Positions 52,065-60,068 are shown, counted from the stretch's first letter. The stretch is 64,000 bases of DNA from an uncultured candidate division WPS-2 bacterium (GCA_937927945.1 CALEYW010000097.1:124001-188000), one strand, 5' to 3'. Made by a program: numbers and translations. Notes: a model not told the origin generated them from the letters alone.

Positions 52065-52822
52065 AGCAGTTTCATTCCGGCGTAGGCGAGGATGCACATA
52101 ACGGCCGGGCGCAGGAACGCGTCGCCGACGAGCCCGCACAAGCGTACGCCGATGTACGCGCCCGGGACCGCGCCGAGCGCGAGCTCCAGCGCGAGCCGCC
52201 AATCGACGTTGCCGAAGGCACCGTGGCCGAGCGCCGCGATCGGAATGATCGCGGCGCCGAAGACGATCTCGGAGCCGATGAGCGAGCGCAATCCGACCAT
52301 CGGCAAGGCGAACATCAAGAGCGGAAGGGTGATCGAGCCCGACCCGATCGACGTGAGAGCGACGAGGAAGCCGACCACGGCTCCGATCGCGGTCGTCCAG
52401 CCCGGTCGCGCAGTCCCGGTGCGCTGCGCAATCTTCCCGCGGAAGAAGAACAAGATCAGCGCGGATACGGCGGCGCCCAGGATGACGATGCCGATCGCGT
52501 GGCGTTCGAGCTCGTCGAGCTGGGCGACGCCGGCGTGTGCGCGCAGGAACCAAAACGCTGCGAGGCCGCCCAGCGTGCCGGGGATGCCGCCCGTGCACAA
52601 CCGGACGATCACGCCGCGGTCGATCGTCCCTTGCCGCAGGTGCGCGAACGCCGCCAGCAGCTTCATCGGCACGCTGTACACGAGATCGGTGCCGACGGCG
52701 ACCGTCGGCGGCACGCCCAGCACCAGGACGAGGATCGGTGCGAGCAGCGCGCTGCCGCCGATCCCCGACATCCCGGCGACGATTCCGACCAGCAGCCCCG
52801 CGAGGGTGACGCCGAGATCCAT
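52061..52822 (-). CDS. TauE/SafE family sulfite/sulfur-anion permease
   Basis: The 253-residue protein has about eight helices and the duplicated TauE/SafE motif: first half LLVGIVAGMSGIGGSALLAPILVLVLGV with GTDLVYSVPMKLLAAF, second half GAVVGFLVALTSIGSGSITLPLL with LIGSEIVFGAAII. Members move sulfite, sulfonates or other sulfur anions. Its place between cysH and cysD suggests sulfite export or sulfate import for this pathway; direction is not known. Confidence 0.88.
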   Translation of the reverse strand: MDLGVTLAGLLVGIVAGMSGIGGSALLAPILVLVLGVPPTVAVGTDLVYSVPMKLLAAFAHLRQGTIDRGVIVRLCTGGIPGTLGGLAAFWFLRAHAGVAQLDELERHAIGIVILGAAVSALILFFFRGKIAQRTGTARPGWTTAIGAVVGFLVALTSIGSGSITLPLLMFALPMVGLRSLIGSEIVFGAAIIPIAALGHGAFGNVDWRLALELALGAVPGAYIGVRLCGLVGDAFLRPAVMCILAYAGMKLL

Positions 52823-52823
52823 C

Positions 52824-53510
52824 TCAGGCTCCCGCGACCGGCGCCGGCGCGTGCAGCCCGCACTCCGTCTTCGCGAAGCCCGCCCAGCGGCCGTCGCGGG
52901 CGCCTTCTCCAGGCGCGACCGGGCGGGTGCACGGGAGGCAGCCGATGCTCGGATATCCCTCCGAGTGGAGCGCGTTCACCGGTACCCCGTTCGCGTTGAC
53001 GTAGCCCCAAACATCGTCGTCGGTCCAATCGTACAGGGGACTCACCTTGTAGACACCGTCGGCGTCGGACTGGACCGGGTCGAGGTCGGTCCGGGTCGTC
53101 GACTGCGCTCGGCGCACGCCGCTCAGCCAGGCGTCGAAGGTGCGCAGGAAGGCGCGGTTCGGCCCGACCTTGCGCAGCGCGCAGCAGCGATCCGGGTCGG
53201 TCGACCAGAGTGCGGGTCCCTCCCGCTCGGCTTGCTGATCGACGGTGAATTCGGGCCGCACGGCGATCGGTGCGATCGCGTAGCGGCGCGCGACCCGCTC
53301 GATCAGAGCATGCGTCTCGGGGAAGAGCAGGCCGGTGTCGAGGTAGTAGATCGGCACGCTGCGGTCGACGCGCAGGGTCAGGTCGAGCAGCGCCATCCCG
53401 GAGGGGCCGCCGAACGAACAGGCCAGCGCTACGCGGCCTGCGTGCTCGTGCAGGGTTCGGCGGACGATCCGTTCCGCGCTTTCGACGGCGCGGAGAGCTG
53501 AGGAATTCAC
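52824..53510 (-). CDS. cysH: APS/PAPS reductase with iron-sulfur motif
   Basis: CysH reduces APS or PAPS to sulfite. I start it at GTG 53510 (228 residues), because the frame open further upstream crosses the attenuator hairpin. VALACSFGGPSGMALLDL is the PP-loop; YYLDTGLLFPETHALIERV and PLYDWTDDDVWGYVN follow. The cysteine pattern CC (DRCCALRKVGP) ... C-x2-C (IGCLPCTRPV) marks the [4Fe-4S] APS-reductase type, and the C-terminal ECGLH holds the catalytic Cys. It is first in the operon cysH-tauE-cysD-cysNC, behind a Cys-rich leader peptide. Confidence 0.93.
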   Translation of the reverse strand: MNSSALRAVESAERIVRRTLHEHAGRVALACSFGGPSGMALLDLTLRVDRSVPIYYLDTGLLFPETHALIERVARRYAIAPIAVRPEFTVDQQAEREGPALWSTDPDRCCALRKVGPNRAFLRTFDAWLSGVRRAQSTTRTDLDPVQSDADGVYKVSPLYDWTDDDVWGYVNANGVPVNALHSEGYPSIGCLPCTRPVAPGEGARDGRWAGFAKTECGLHAPAPVAGA

Positions 53511-53545
53511 AGCGATCTTTCGGGTGATGGGAGGCGCGGAAACGA

Positions 53546-53576
53546 CGAAGCCCCCGCCAGATCGGCGAGGGCTTCG
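53546..53576 (-). terminator. Attenuator-type hairpin in the cysH leader
   Basis: On the minus-strand transcript CGAAGCCCTCGCC pairs with GGCGGGGGCTTCG, 12 pairs and one mismatch, with a 5-base loop. It begins 28 bases after the stop of the Cys-rich leader peptide and ends 35 bases before the cysH start. It is followed by TCGTCGTTT, a weak U-tract. The position is right for conditional termination. I did not find a clear competing antiterminator by eye. Confidence 0.7.
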
Positions 53577-53604
53577 GGACACGTCACTCGTGCGCGCGAA
53601 AACT

Positions 53605-53673
53605 CTACGCCGTATCGGAAGACTCGGCACAGAGACAGCAGGCGCCCAGGTGGGCGGCGGCAAGCGAGATCAT
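53605..53673 (-). CDS. Cysteine-rich leader peptide of the cys operon
   Basis: Reading the minus strand from ATG 53673 gives 22 codons, MISLAAAHLGACCLCAESSD followed by TA and a TAG stop. Three cysteines at positions 12, 13 and 15 make 14 percent Cys in a very short peptide in front of a sulfate-assimilation (cysteine-making) operon, with a terminator-like hairpin between it and cysH. This is the layout of amino-acid attenuators, and Cys-rich uORFs upstream of sulfur genes are known in mycobacteria. AAGG lies about 11 bases upstream; a promoter just upstream would give a very short leader. Too short for automatic gene calls. Confidence 0.72.
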   Translation of the reverse strand: MISLAAAHLGACCLCAESSDTA

Positions 53674-53681
53674 GTTCGGGG

Positions 53682-53711
53682 ACCTTACCACGCGGCGCGC
53701 GGTGCCGTCAA
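53682..53711 (-). promoter_or_regulatory. Candidate promoter of the cys leader and operon
   Basis: On the minus strand TTGACG (53711-53706) and TAAGGT (53687-53682) are 18 bases apart. The -35 is good and the -10 is weak (3 of 6). Transcription would begin close to the leader ATG at 53673, giving a near-leaderless mRNA. The boxes sit just past the end of the DUF697 gene. Confidence 0.5.
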
Positions 53712-53724
53712 TCGCATCGCTCGA

Positions 53725-54741
53725 TCAGTGCGAGCCGTTGCCGTTGCCGTCGCTGCCGTTGCCGCGAAACCGGGCGAACAGATCGCGGGCGAACGTCATC
53801 GCCGAGGATTTCGCATCTTCGTAGACGCGCGCGGCGTCGTCGAGGCTCATCTGGCGCCCGTTGCGATAGTAGTACGAGACGCCCTCGCCGACGACGACCG
53901 TTCCGGCGTAGCCGATCGCCGCCTTGATGAAGATGCCGCCGACCGGGATGAAGCCGGAGAGTTCGCGCGCCAGCGCGCGCCAGCCGAACCCGCCGCCGAC
54001 GATCGGCAGCAATTCCCAGATCTGGTTGAGATCGGGATCACGGCCGTAGGTCGCGCCGATGTTCATCATCAGCGTCATCTGAATGCCGGTGATCGCCATC
54101 ATGTCGCCGGCCGACGCAAAGGCGCCGAGCACGACGCCCAGGACCGGCACGTGATCGACGACGGCGCTGGCACCGGCGACTTTGAGCGCGTTGAGCGCCG
54201 CATCGCGGGTCAGCTTGGCGGCGACGGTTTCGCGCAAGGCCGGCAGGCGCCGGCCGACGGCGACTTCGATGCCGCGGCAGCAGTCGATCAAATGCGGCAG
54301 GAAGCGCCCGCGGAGCGTCTCGATCGCGATCCGGTCGACGACGTATTCCTCGACGCTCCCCGACGCGGGCGCCTGGACGGGGCCGGTCGGCGCGGAAGCC
54401 GACGGGTCGACGGTGAGAAAGAGCACCGGCAAGCGCAGCGCGATGAACCGCTCGAGCGGCATCGCCGCGCGGTCGCCCGGACGCCCACAGCAGATGACGG
54501 CGCGCGCGTCGGTCGTGTCGACCGACCGGTCACTCGCCAGCGTTTCGAACGCGGCGGCGGCCTCGGGCGGGATCGAATCGCCATCCTGGCCCGCGAGCAA
54601 AACGGAGCGCAGTGCGCTGGTGAGCGCCGGGTCGCCCGCCAAGAAGAACTTGAACGGCCGGCGAGCGCCCGCGTGGACCGCGTTGACGTTTAGCTTGCCC
54701 CGTAGACGTTCGAAGACGGCCGCAGCCGAGGTAGGGTTCAC
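53725..54741 (-). CDS. DUF697-like membrane protein
   Basis: The 338-residue protein has an N-terminal region that looks like a degenerate GTPase or receiver-like fold (FKFFLAGDPALTSAL, AVICCGRPGDRAAM, PVLFLTVDPS) without a P-loop. A DUF697-like C-terminal part follows with hydrophobic helices (VDHVPVLGVVLGAFASAGDMM, GIQMTLMMNIGATYG, FIPVGGIFIKAAIGYAGTVVVGEG). DUF697 is often fused to GTPases; here the nucleotide-binding motif is missing. The GTG start follows AGGAAG by 5 bases. It lies 32 bases after the M48 protease gene, probably the same operon. Confidence 0.7.
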   Translation of the reverse strand: MNPTSAAAVFERLRGKLNVNAVHAGARRPFKFFLAGDPALTSALRSVLLAGQDGDSIPPEAAAAFETLASDRSVDTTDARAVICCGRPGDRAAMPLERFIALRLPVLFLTVDPSASAPTGPVQAPASGSVEEYVVDRIAIETLRGRFLPHLIDCCRGIEVAVGRRLPALRETVAAKLTRDAALNALKVAGASAVVDHVPVLGVVLGAFASAGDMMAITGIQMTLMMNIGATYGRDPDLNQIWELLPIVGGGFGWRALARELSGFIPVGGIFIKAAIGYAGTVVVGEGVSYYYRNGRQMSLDDAARVYEDAKSSAMTFARDLFARFRGNGSDGNGNGSH

Positions 54742-54773
54742 AAAGACTTCCTACCCCGCTGCGCTCCTCGGGG

Positions 54774-56789
54774 TTACGTGCGTCCGAGCGCTTCCTTGTC
54801 CGGGTCGTCGGTGTATGCGAGATACACCAGCCCGAGGAAGATCTCGAGCGCCTGCGCGTACATCCCGCGCGCGTTCGCGAGGTCGACCACACTGCGGCCG
54901 GTCGCCTTGGCTTCCGCCAAGACGGCCTGCGGCGCCGCGTTGGTGTCGGCACCGACGATGACGGCGGCCGCGACCTCGCCCGGGGTCAGGTCCTGGCGGG
55001 CCAGCTGATCGTAGTCGACGCCCTTGGTGTGGAAGCGCACGTCGAGCGCGTGCTGGAAGGTCGCGTAGCGGTCGGGCGACTGCTGCAGACCGAGCATGTC
55101 GATGCGCGTCACCAGCTGGCGCGAGCGCGCCATGTTGAAGAGCTGCGATGCTTGCGTGGCGCCTACCGCAGCTTTGTTCAGCGAATCGACGGCCTTGGTC
55201 ATCAGCGGTTCGATCCGTTTGTAGTCGGCGAGCTGGATGTCGCCGGTGCCATCGAGCGCAACGTGCTGCAGCTCGCGCACGAAGATGTCGAGATCCCCCG
55301 CACCGACGTCGAGCAACGCCAGCGAAGCGCGCGCCGCGTCGACGCCGCGGACCATGTCGCCGTCGGCCGCGCCGATCGAGGCGAACATCCGTGGATAGGA
55401 CGAGAACGTCGCCATCGCCTGAGGCGGCGGCGCGTCGAGTTTCAGCGGCGCCCCCAGCTCGGCAAGGATGTCGGCGTTCTCTTTGAGCAGACCGCCCTGC
55501 TTGTTGCGCTCGAGCGTGCCGACGCCGCCGATCGTCTCCGACGCTTTGCTCGTCGCCGTGGCGAGCGACTTGGACATCGTGTTGACGTTGTGCAGCATCG
55601 TTTCCAGACGCGAGTCCTTGCGCGGCTGCACGCGCGAGAAATCCGGCATCCCGTAGACGATGTTCTGCACGCGCGAGTTGATCGATTTGAGCTGATCGAG
55701 GCCTTGCTGGCGCCGGGTCGCGATCGCCGCGCCGGCCTGCGTCTCGTTGCTCTGCGCGGTGGCGAGCGCTTCGCGCAGCGGGCGCAGGTCCGGATGGAGC
55801 AGGTCGAGCCGCCGTTCCGCGTCGCGCAAGCCTTTGATGCGCACGTCGGCTAGTGCCTTGGCCTGCGGCGAGACCTTTCCGGCGGCCACCGCGAGGTTCT
55901 GCTCGCCCTTGGAGACTTGACCCATGGCGAGCTGCGCTTCGCCCAAATCGAAGCGAGCGGTCGAATCGTCGGGCCGGCGGGTCAGCAGCTCGCCGAACTT
56001 CCGCGACGCGATCGCGTAGCGCGCGGTGTCGAGGTCGTGAATCCCCTGCGCGAGCCGCTGATCGTCGGTGCGCAGTGTCGGGTTGAGCTCCGGATCGCCA
56101 CGGAGGTTCGCCAGCCGCTTGTCGGTGCCGGGATGATCGGCCAGATACTTGTCGAGCGCGCCTTTGCTCGCGTGTTCGGTCGCGCCGAGATGCGCCATGA
56201 ACGAGAGCGCCGCGTCGGGGTCGTAGCCGGAACGCGCCATCAGCATCAAGCCGTACTTGTCCGCCTCGTTCTCGTCATCGCGCGCGATGCGCGCCATCGC
56301 CCCGGCCTGGATCAATTGGCCGAAGCGGTACAGGATCGGCGAGAACAGCGAGCCGATGCCCATCAGCACGTTGAGGATCGATGCCTTGTTCTGCGCGGTG
56401 ACGGCGTGACGCCGTTCGATGTGGCCCGTCTCGTGGCCGATCACGTGGGCCAGCTCGTCGTCCGACTGGACGAAGTCGATCGTCCCCTCGTTGATGTAGA
56501 TGTAGCCCCCCAGCGTCGAGAACGCGTTGATCTCCGAGTCGTCGATGATCTTGATCGAGTACGGAACGTCTTTGCGCGCGGTCTGCGACCAGAGCTTGTT
56601 CGAGATGTCGCCGACCCATTGGTTCAAGAGCGGATCCGTGACGATCACGTTCGAGTCGGTGATCCCCTTGTCGTACTCTTTGCCGATTTGGATCTCGGTC
56701 GAAGTCGGCAAGGCGAGCGCGGGTGCCGGCATGGTGGCACTCACCATCACTAGAGTGAGGGTGATGACGGCGATGCGACGGAACATCAT
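54774..56789 (-). CDS. M48 family zinc metalloprotease, secreted
   Basis: The 671-residue protein starts at ATG 56789 (GGAAGGAAG upstream) with a signal peptide (IAVITLTLVMVSATMPAPALA). The zinc site is HVIGHETGHIERRH (HExxH) with the third ligand in DDENEADKYGLMLMARSGYDP; together with FSTLGGYIYINEGTIDF this is classic M48/BepA-like. TPR-type repeats follow (about 255-330, FDLGEAQLAMGQVSKGEQN), then a long helical C-terminal region (about 340-600) with no clear match. BepA-like proteases degrade or mature misassembled outer-membrane proteins; a similar periplasmic role is likely. Confidence 0.88.
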   Translation of the reverse strand: MMFRRIAVITLTLVMVSATMPAPALALPTSTEIQIGKEYDKGITDSNVIVTDPLLNQWVGDISNKLWSQTARKDVPYSIKIIDDSEINAFSTLGGYIYINEGTIDFVQSDDELAHVIGHETGHIERRHAVTAQNKASILNVLMGIGSLFSPILYRFGQLIQAGAMARIARDDENEADKYGLMLMARSGYDPDAALSFMAHLGATEHASKGALDKYLADHPGTDKRLANLRGDPELNPTLRTDDQRLAQGIHDLDTARYAIASRKFGELLTRRPDDSTARFDLGEAQLAMGQVSKGEQNLAVAAGKVSPQAKALADVRIKGLRDAERRLDLLHPDLRPLREALATAQSNETQAGAAIATRRQQGLDQLKSINSRVQNIVYGMPDFSRVQPRKDSRLETMLHNVNTMSKSLATATSKASETIGGVGTLERNKQGGLLKENADILAELGAPLKLDAPPPQAMATFSSYPRMFASIGAADGDMVRGVDAARASLALLDVGAGDLDIFVRELQHVALDGTGDIQLADYKRIEPLMTKAVDSLNKAAVGATQASQLFNMARSRQLVTRIDMLGLQQSPDRYATFQHALDVRFHTKGVDYDQLARQDLTPGEVAAAVIVGADTNAAPQAVLAEAKATGRSVVDLANARGMYAQALEIFLGLVYLAYTDDPDKEALGRT

Positions 56790-56993
56790 GACGACTTCCT
56801 TCCGAGGCTCACGGCGGGGCTGCGCCGGGGGCCGTACCATTCGACGGACCCCGAATACTCTCCACCGTTACCAGACCTTTCTGAGGAATGCTTGTGGAGA
56901 ACCGCACCTTCTTGTGCATGTCGTGTGGAACGCGCAGGGCCGCCTGAGCGGCCGTAGGAACCGCGGCGGGATCATGATCACGCAGGGATGCCG

Positions 56994-57830
56994 ATGAGCA
57001 GCGTTCGTGGGCGCGGCCGCAATCTCGAGATCGCGGTCGATCGGGCGCTAGCCGCTGCAGCCCAGGAGTTGCGCGACCAATTCGCGGAGCGGCCGGACTT
57101 CTATCGAGGAAGCCGGGCGGTCGCCAACCTCGGTGCGCTCGAGCCGGCCGCAGCCGAGATCGCCGCGTTTCGCGACGTGCTCGCCGAATATGGCATCGAG
57201 CTGGACGGCGTGAGCGGGGTCGAAGCGATTGCGCCGCTCGCCGCCGAGCTGGATCTTGCCTATCTGGGCTCGGCGCAGGCCGCCGACGTCGCCGCACTGC
57301 CCCGCCAGCGGTCCCCGCGCGAAGTCCGCCTCTCCGAGGAGGCGCGCTCCCTGGTCGCCGATTTCGCCGGCGCCCGTGCCGACCTCGCGCGCCGCCGCCA
57401 CGTCGGCACCAGCGGCGCGAGCATGGCCGTCGCCTCGGCGGCGGTCGTGCTCCCGCAGCAGCCGCGCCCGGTGCCCGTCGGCATCTCCACCTTGTACCAC
57501 CGCGGAACGCTGCGCGGCGGCCAGGCGCTGCACAACCTCGGCAACTTGGTGGTGATCGGCGACGTGAATCCCGGCGCCGAGCTCGTCGCGTCGGGCGACA
57601 TCGTCGTCTTCGGGGCGCTGCGCGGCGTCGCGCACGCCGGCGCCCAAGGCGACCGCAGCGCCCGGGTGATCGCGCTCGAACTCGCGCCGACGCAGCTGCG
57701 CATTGCGACCGTCATCGCGACCAGCGGCGACGATCGCGGCAAACGCGGCCCCGAACACGCCTCGATCATCGACGAACGCATCGCCGTCGTCCCGTTCGCC
57801 GAGGCCGATTTGAAAAAGGAGCAACTATGA
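56994..57830 (+). CDS. minC: Septum site-determining protein MinC
   Basis: MinC inhibits FtsZ near the poles when recruited by MinD. The 278-residue protein is recognised by its C-terminal beta-helix: TLYHRGTLRGGQALHNLGNLVVIGDVNPGAELVASGD in outline, then IVVFGALRGVAHAGAQGD and LELAPTQLRIA. The N-terminal domain is weakly conserved, as is common. ATG 56994 is 6 bases after AGGG and is preferred over ATG 56988. It heads minC-minD-minD-minE. Confidence 0.92.
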   Translation: MSSVRGRGRNLEIAVDRALAAAAQELRDQFAERPDFYRGSRAVANLGALEPAAAEIAAFRDVLAEYGIELDGVSGVEAIAPLAAELDLAYLGSAQAADVAALPRQRSPREVRLSEEARSLVADFAGARADLARRRHVGTSGASMAVASAAVVLPQQPRPVPVGISTLYHRGTLRGGQALHNLGNLVVIGDVNPGAELVASGDIVVFGALRGVAHAGAQGDRSARVIALELAPTQLRIATVIATSGDDRGKRGPEHASIIDERIAVVPFAEADLKKEQL

Positions 57831-57896
57831 GAATCCGGTCATGGAGCGAGCGCAGCCGCGTCGCGCCGATTCCGCAACGCTGTTCCGAGCTCGGAC

Positions 57897-57954
57897 CGGG
57901 GCCCCCGCGCCATAGGCGTGGGGGACGCGCAGCCTTGGGCGGAGCGCCGTTAAA
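57897..57954 (+). repeat. Two-hairpin 5'-leader element, copy B (before first minD)
   Basis: Second copy of the element at 48567-48623. Hairpin 1 is CCCCCGCGCC-ATA-GGCGTGGGGG; relative to copy A an A-U pair becomes G-U, so pairing is kept. Hairpin 2 again encloses GCC-TTG-GGC and the Shine-Dalgarno GGAG (57941-57944), 10 bases before the GTG at 57955. Similar flanking words (GGAGCGAGCGCAGC, CCGCGTCGCGC) continue upstream to about 57843. The 124-base minC-minD gap is almost entirely this element. Confidence 0.75.
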
Positions 57955-58740
57955 GTGAGCGCTCGGCGCATCGTTTTTACTAGCGGCAAGGGTGGTGTTG
58001 GGAAGACGACGACCACTGCGAACGTCGGCGCAGCGCTCGCCAAGAGCGGGAAGCGGGTCGTGCTGGTCGATGCGGACATCGGGCTGCGCAATCTGGATCT
58101 CGTGCTCGGGGTCGAGAAGCGGATCGTCTTCGACCTCGTCGAGGTGGTCGAAGGGCGCTGTCAGTTGCGTCAAGCGCTGATCAAAGACAAACGGCTGGAG
58201 AACCTCTCGATCCTGCCGGCCGCGCAGACGCGCGACAAGACGTCGATCAGCGAATTGCAGATGGCCGAGGTAACCGCGCAGCTCGGCGAGATGTGCGACT
58301 ACGTGCTGATCGATTGCCCGGCCGGGATCGAGCACGGCTTCCGCAACGCGATCGCCGGCGCGAGCGAGGCGATCGTCGTGACGACGCCGGAAGTCAGCGC
58401 GATTCGCGACGCCGACCGGGTGATCGGCAAGCTGACCGAACGCGGCCTGCCGCTGCGCTTGATCGTCAACCGCATCCGTCCCGAGATGGTGCGCAGCGGC
58501 GACATGCTCTCCGTCGAAGATGTGACCGACATCCTCGCCGCCGAGCTGGTCGGCATCGTTCCCGACGATGAAGAAGTGATCGACACGACCAACCGCGGCG
58601 AGCCGATCGCCCTGAGTCCCGATTCACGCTTGGCGGCGATCTACGCGAAGATCGCGCGGCGGCTCGAAGGCGAGCTGGTCCCGTTCACCAGCCTCACCGC
58701 GCCGGGTTTGTTCGAACGCCTCTTCGGCAAGGCAGGGTAG
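57955..58740 (+). CDS. minD: Septum site-determining protein MinD (first copy)
   Basis: MinD is a membrane-binding ParA-type ATPase that positions MinC. The 261-residue protein has the deviant Walker A TSGKGGVGKTTTTANVG, DADIGLRNLDLVLGVE, VLIDCPAGIEHGFRNAI and switch VVTTPEVSAIRDADRV. The C-terminus, LFERLFGKAG, is a short amphipathic membrane-targeting helix. It starts at a GTG right after the two-hairpin leader. Confidence 0.95.
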   Translation: MSARRIVFTSGKGGVGKTTTTANVGAALAKSGKRVVLVDADIGLRNLDLVLGVEKRIVFDLVEVVEGRCQLRQALIKDKRLENLSILPAAQTRDKTSISELQMAEVTAQLGEMCDYVLIDCPAGIEHGFRNAIAGASEAIVVTTPEVSAIRDADRVIGKLTERGLPLRLIVNRIRPEMVRSGDMLSVEDVTDILAAELVGIVPDDEEVIDTTNRGEPIALSPDSRLAAIYAKIARRLEGELVPFTSLTAPGLFERLFGKAG

Positions 58741-58741
58741 T

Positions 58742-59581
58742 ATGGTCAACAACGTGATCCCGCAAGAAGCGCCGGCGACCGCGGCCATTCCGCAGAAGCG
58801 CGGCCGCGCGATCGTCGTCACCAGCGGCAAGGGCGGGGTCGGCAAGACCACGACCACCGCGAACCTGGGCGCGGCGCTCGCCGCGGGCGGTGCGACGGTC
58901 GTGCTGGTGGATGCCGACGTCGGTTTGCGCAACCTCGACATCGTGCTCGGTCTCGAGGCACGCGTGCGGCACCACGTCCTGGACGTGCTCGAGGGGCAGG
59001 CCACCCTCGACGACGCGCTGGTGACCGACAAGCGGGTGCCCTCGCTGCGGCTGCTCGCCGCCGCGCAGACGCGCGAGAAGGATGACGTCGACACCGCCGC
59101 GTTCACCGAGCTCATCGGCACGCTGCGCGACCGGTTCGATTTCGTGTTGATCGACTGCCCGGCGGGGATCGAGAAGGGCTTCACCAACGCGATCGCCGGC
59201 GCCGATGAAGCGATCGTGGTGTGCACGCCGGAAGTCTCGGCGGTGCGCGACGCCGATCGGGTCGTCGGCCTGCTCGGCGAGGGACGCAAGGTCACGCTGA
59301 TCGTGAACCGGCTGCGCCCCGCGCTCGTGCGCAAAGGGAAGATGCTCTCGGTCGACGACGTCAACGACATCCTGCACCTGCCGCTGCTCGGCGTCATCGC
59401 CGACGCGCCCGACGTCATCGTCTCGACCAATCGCGGCGAGCCCGTCGCGCTCGACGCGACCTCGCTGGTCGGCGAAGCGTATCGGGCGATCGCGCGGCGC
59501 ATCACCGGCGCGTCGACCGCCGCGCCGGAGATCCCGCGCGAAAAGACGTTCTTCGAAAAGCTCTTCGGGAGCCGTTCATAG
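58742..59581 (+). CDS. Second MinD protein (tandem paralogue)
   Basis: This 279-residue protein has its own deviant Walker A TSGKGGVGKTTTTANLG, DADVGLRNLDIVLGLE, VLIDCPAGIEKGFTNAI, VVCTPEVSAVRDADRVVG and a C-terminal membrane helix KTFFEKLFGSRS. It differs from the first MinD by an N-terminal extension of about 20 residues (VNNVIPQEAPATAAIPQKRG) and many substitutions, so the duplication is old. Both copies keep all catalytic motifs. One base separates it from the first minD, and its stop overlaps minE. The two may form heterodimers or have split roles. Confidence 0.93.
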   Translation: MVNNVIPQEAPATAAIPQKRGRAIVVTSGKGGVGKTTTTANLGAALAAGGATVVLVDADVGLRNLDIVLGLEARVRHHVLDVLEGQATLDDALVTDKRVPSLRLLAAAQTREKDDVDTAAFTELIGTLRDRFDFVLIDCPAGIEKGFTNAIAGADEAIVVCTPEVSAVRDADRVVGLLGEGRKVTLIVNRLRPALVRKGKMLSVDDVNDILHLPLLGVIADAPDVIVSTNRGEPVALDATSLVGEAYRAIARRITGASTAAPEIPREKTFFEKLFGSRS

Positions 59582-60048
59582 TGTTCGAGTTTTTCAACCG
59601 CCTGTTCGGAGCGAAGCCCTCCAGCGCGATGGCGAAGGAGCGCCTGCGCCTCGTCCTGCTCTCCGATCATCTCTCGCTCGCGCCCGATGTCGTCGAAGCG
59701 CTGAAGAACGACCTCATCGAGGTGATCTCGCGCTACTGCGAGGTCGACGCCGCCAATTGCGACGTGACGTTCGAACGCCAGGACAAACAGATCGCGATGC
59801 TCGCCAACATCCCGATCCTCGGCATGCAGCGTCCTAAACCGCCGGCGCCGCCGCCCGCAACGCCGCCGTCCGCGCCGCCGGGGCTGCCCGACGGAAACGC
59901 CGCAAGCGCCGCGCTGGCAACGGCAACGCCGTCCGCTCCGGATACGGCGCCTGCCGCCAAGCCGCCGGCAAAGCCGGGCGGCGCAAACGGCCGCCGTCGG
60001 CGCCGCAAGCAGGGCGTCCAAGGAGCACCGCGCCCTCAACCGACCTAA
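59581..60048 (+). CDS. minE: MinE with long proline/alanine-rich C-terminal extension
   Basis: MinE stimulates MinD ATPase and drives oscillation or pole restriction. From GTG 59581, residues 1-85 match MinE: an N-terminal membrane helix (FEFFNRLFG), AKERLRLVLLSDHLSLAPDVVEALKNDL in outline as the MinD-binding strand/helix, and CDVTFERQDKQIAMLANIPI. The protein is 155 residues long against about 80-90. The extra about 65 residues are Pro/Ala/Gly-rich and end in a basic GRRRRRKQG stretch that might bind nucleic acid or membrane. The start overlaps the second minD stop (TAGTG). Confidence 0.88.
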   Translation: MFEFFNRLFGAKPSSAMAKERLRLVLLSDHLSLAPDVVEALKNDLIEVISRYCEVDAANCDVTFERQDKQIAMLANIPILGMQRPKPPAPPPATPPSAPPGLPDGNAASAALATATPSAPDTAPAAKPPAKPGGANGRRRRRKQGVQGAPRPQPT

Positions 60049-60068
60049 GGACGATTCCTATTCCTCGA

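Noticed and set aside
52824..53663. Longer cysH starting near 53663
   Set aside because: The added 50 residues cross the attenuator hairpin and leader peptide region in another frame and have no CysH similarity.
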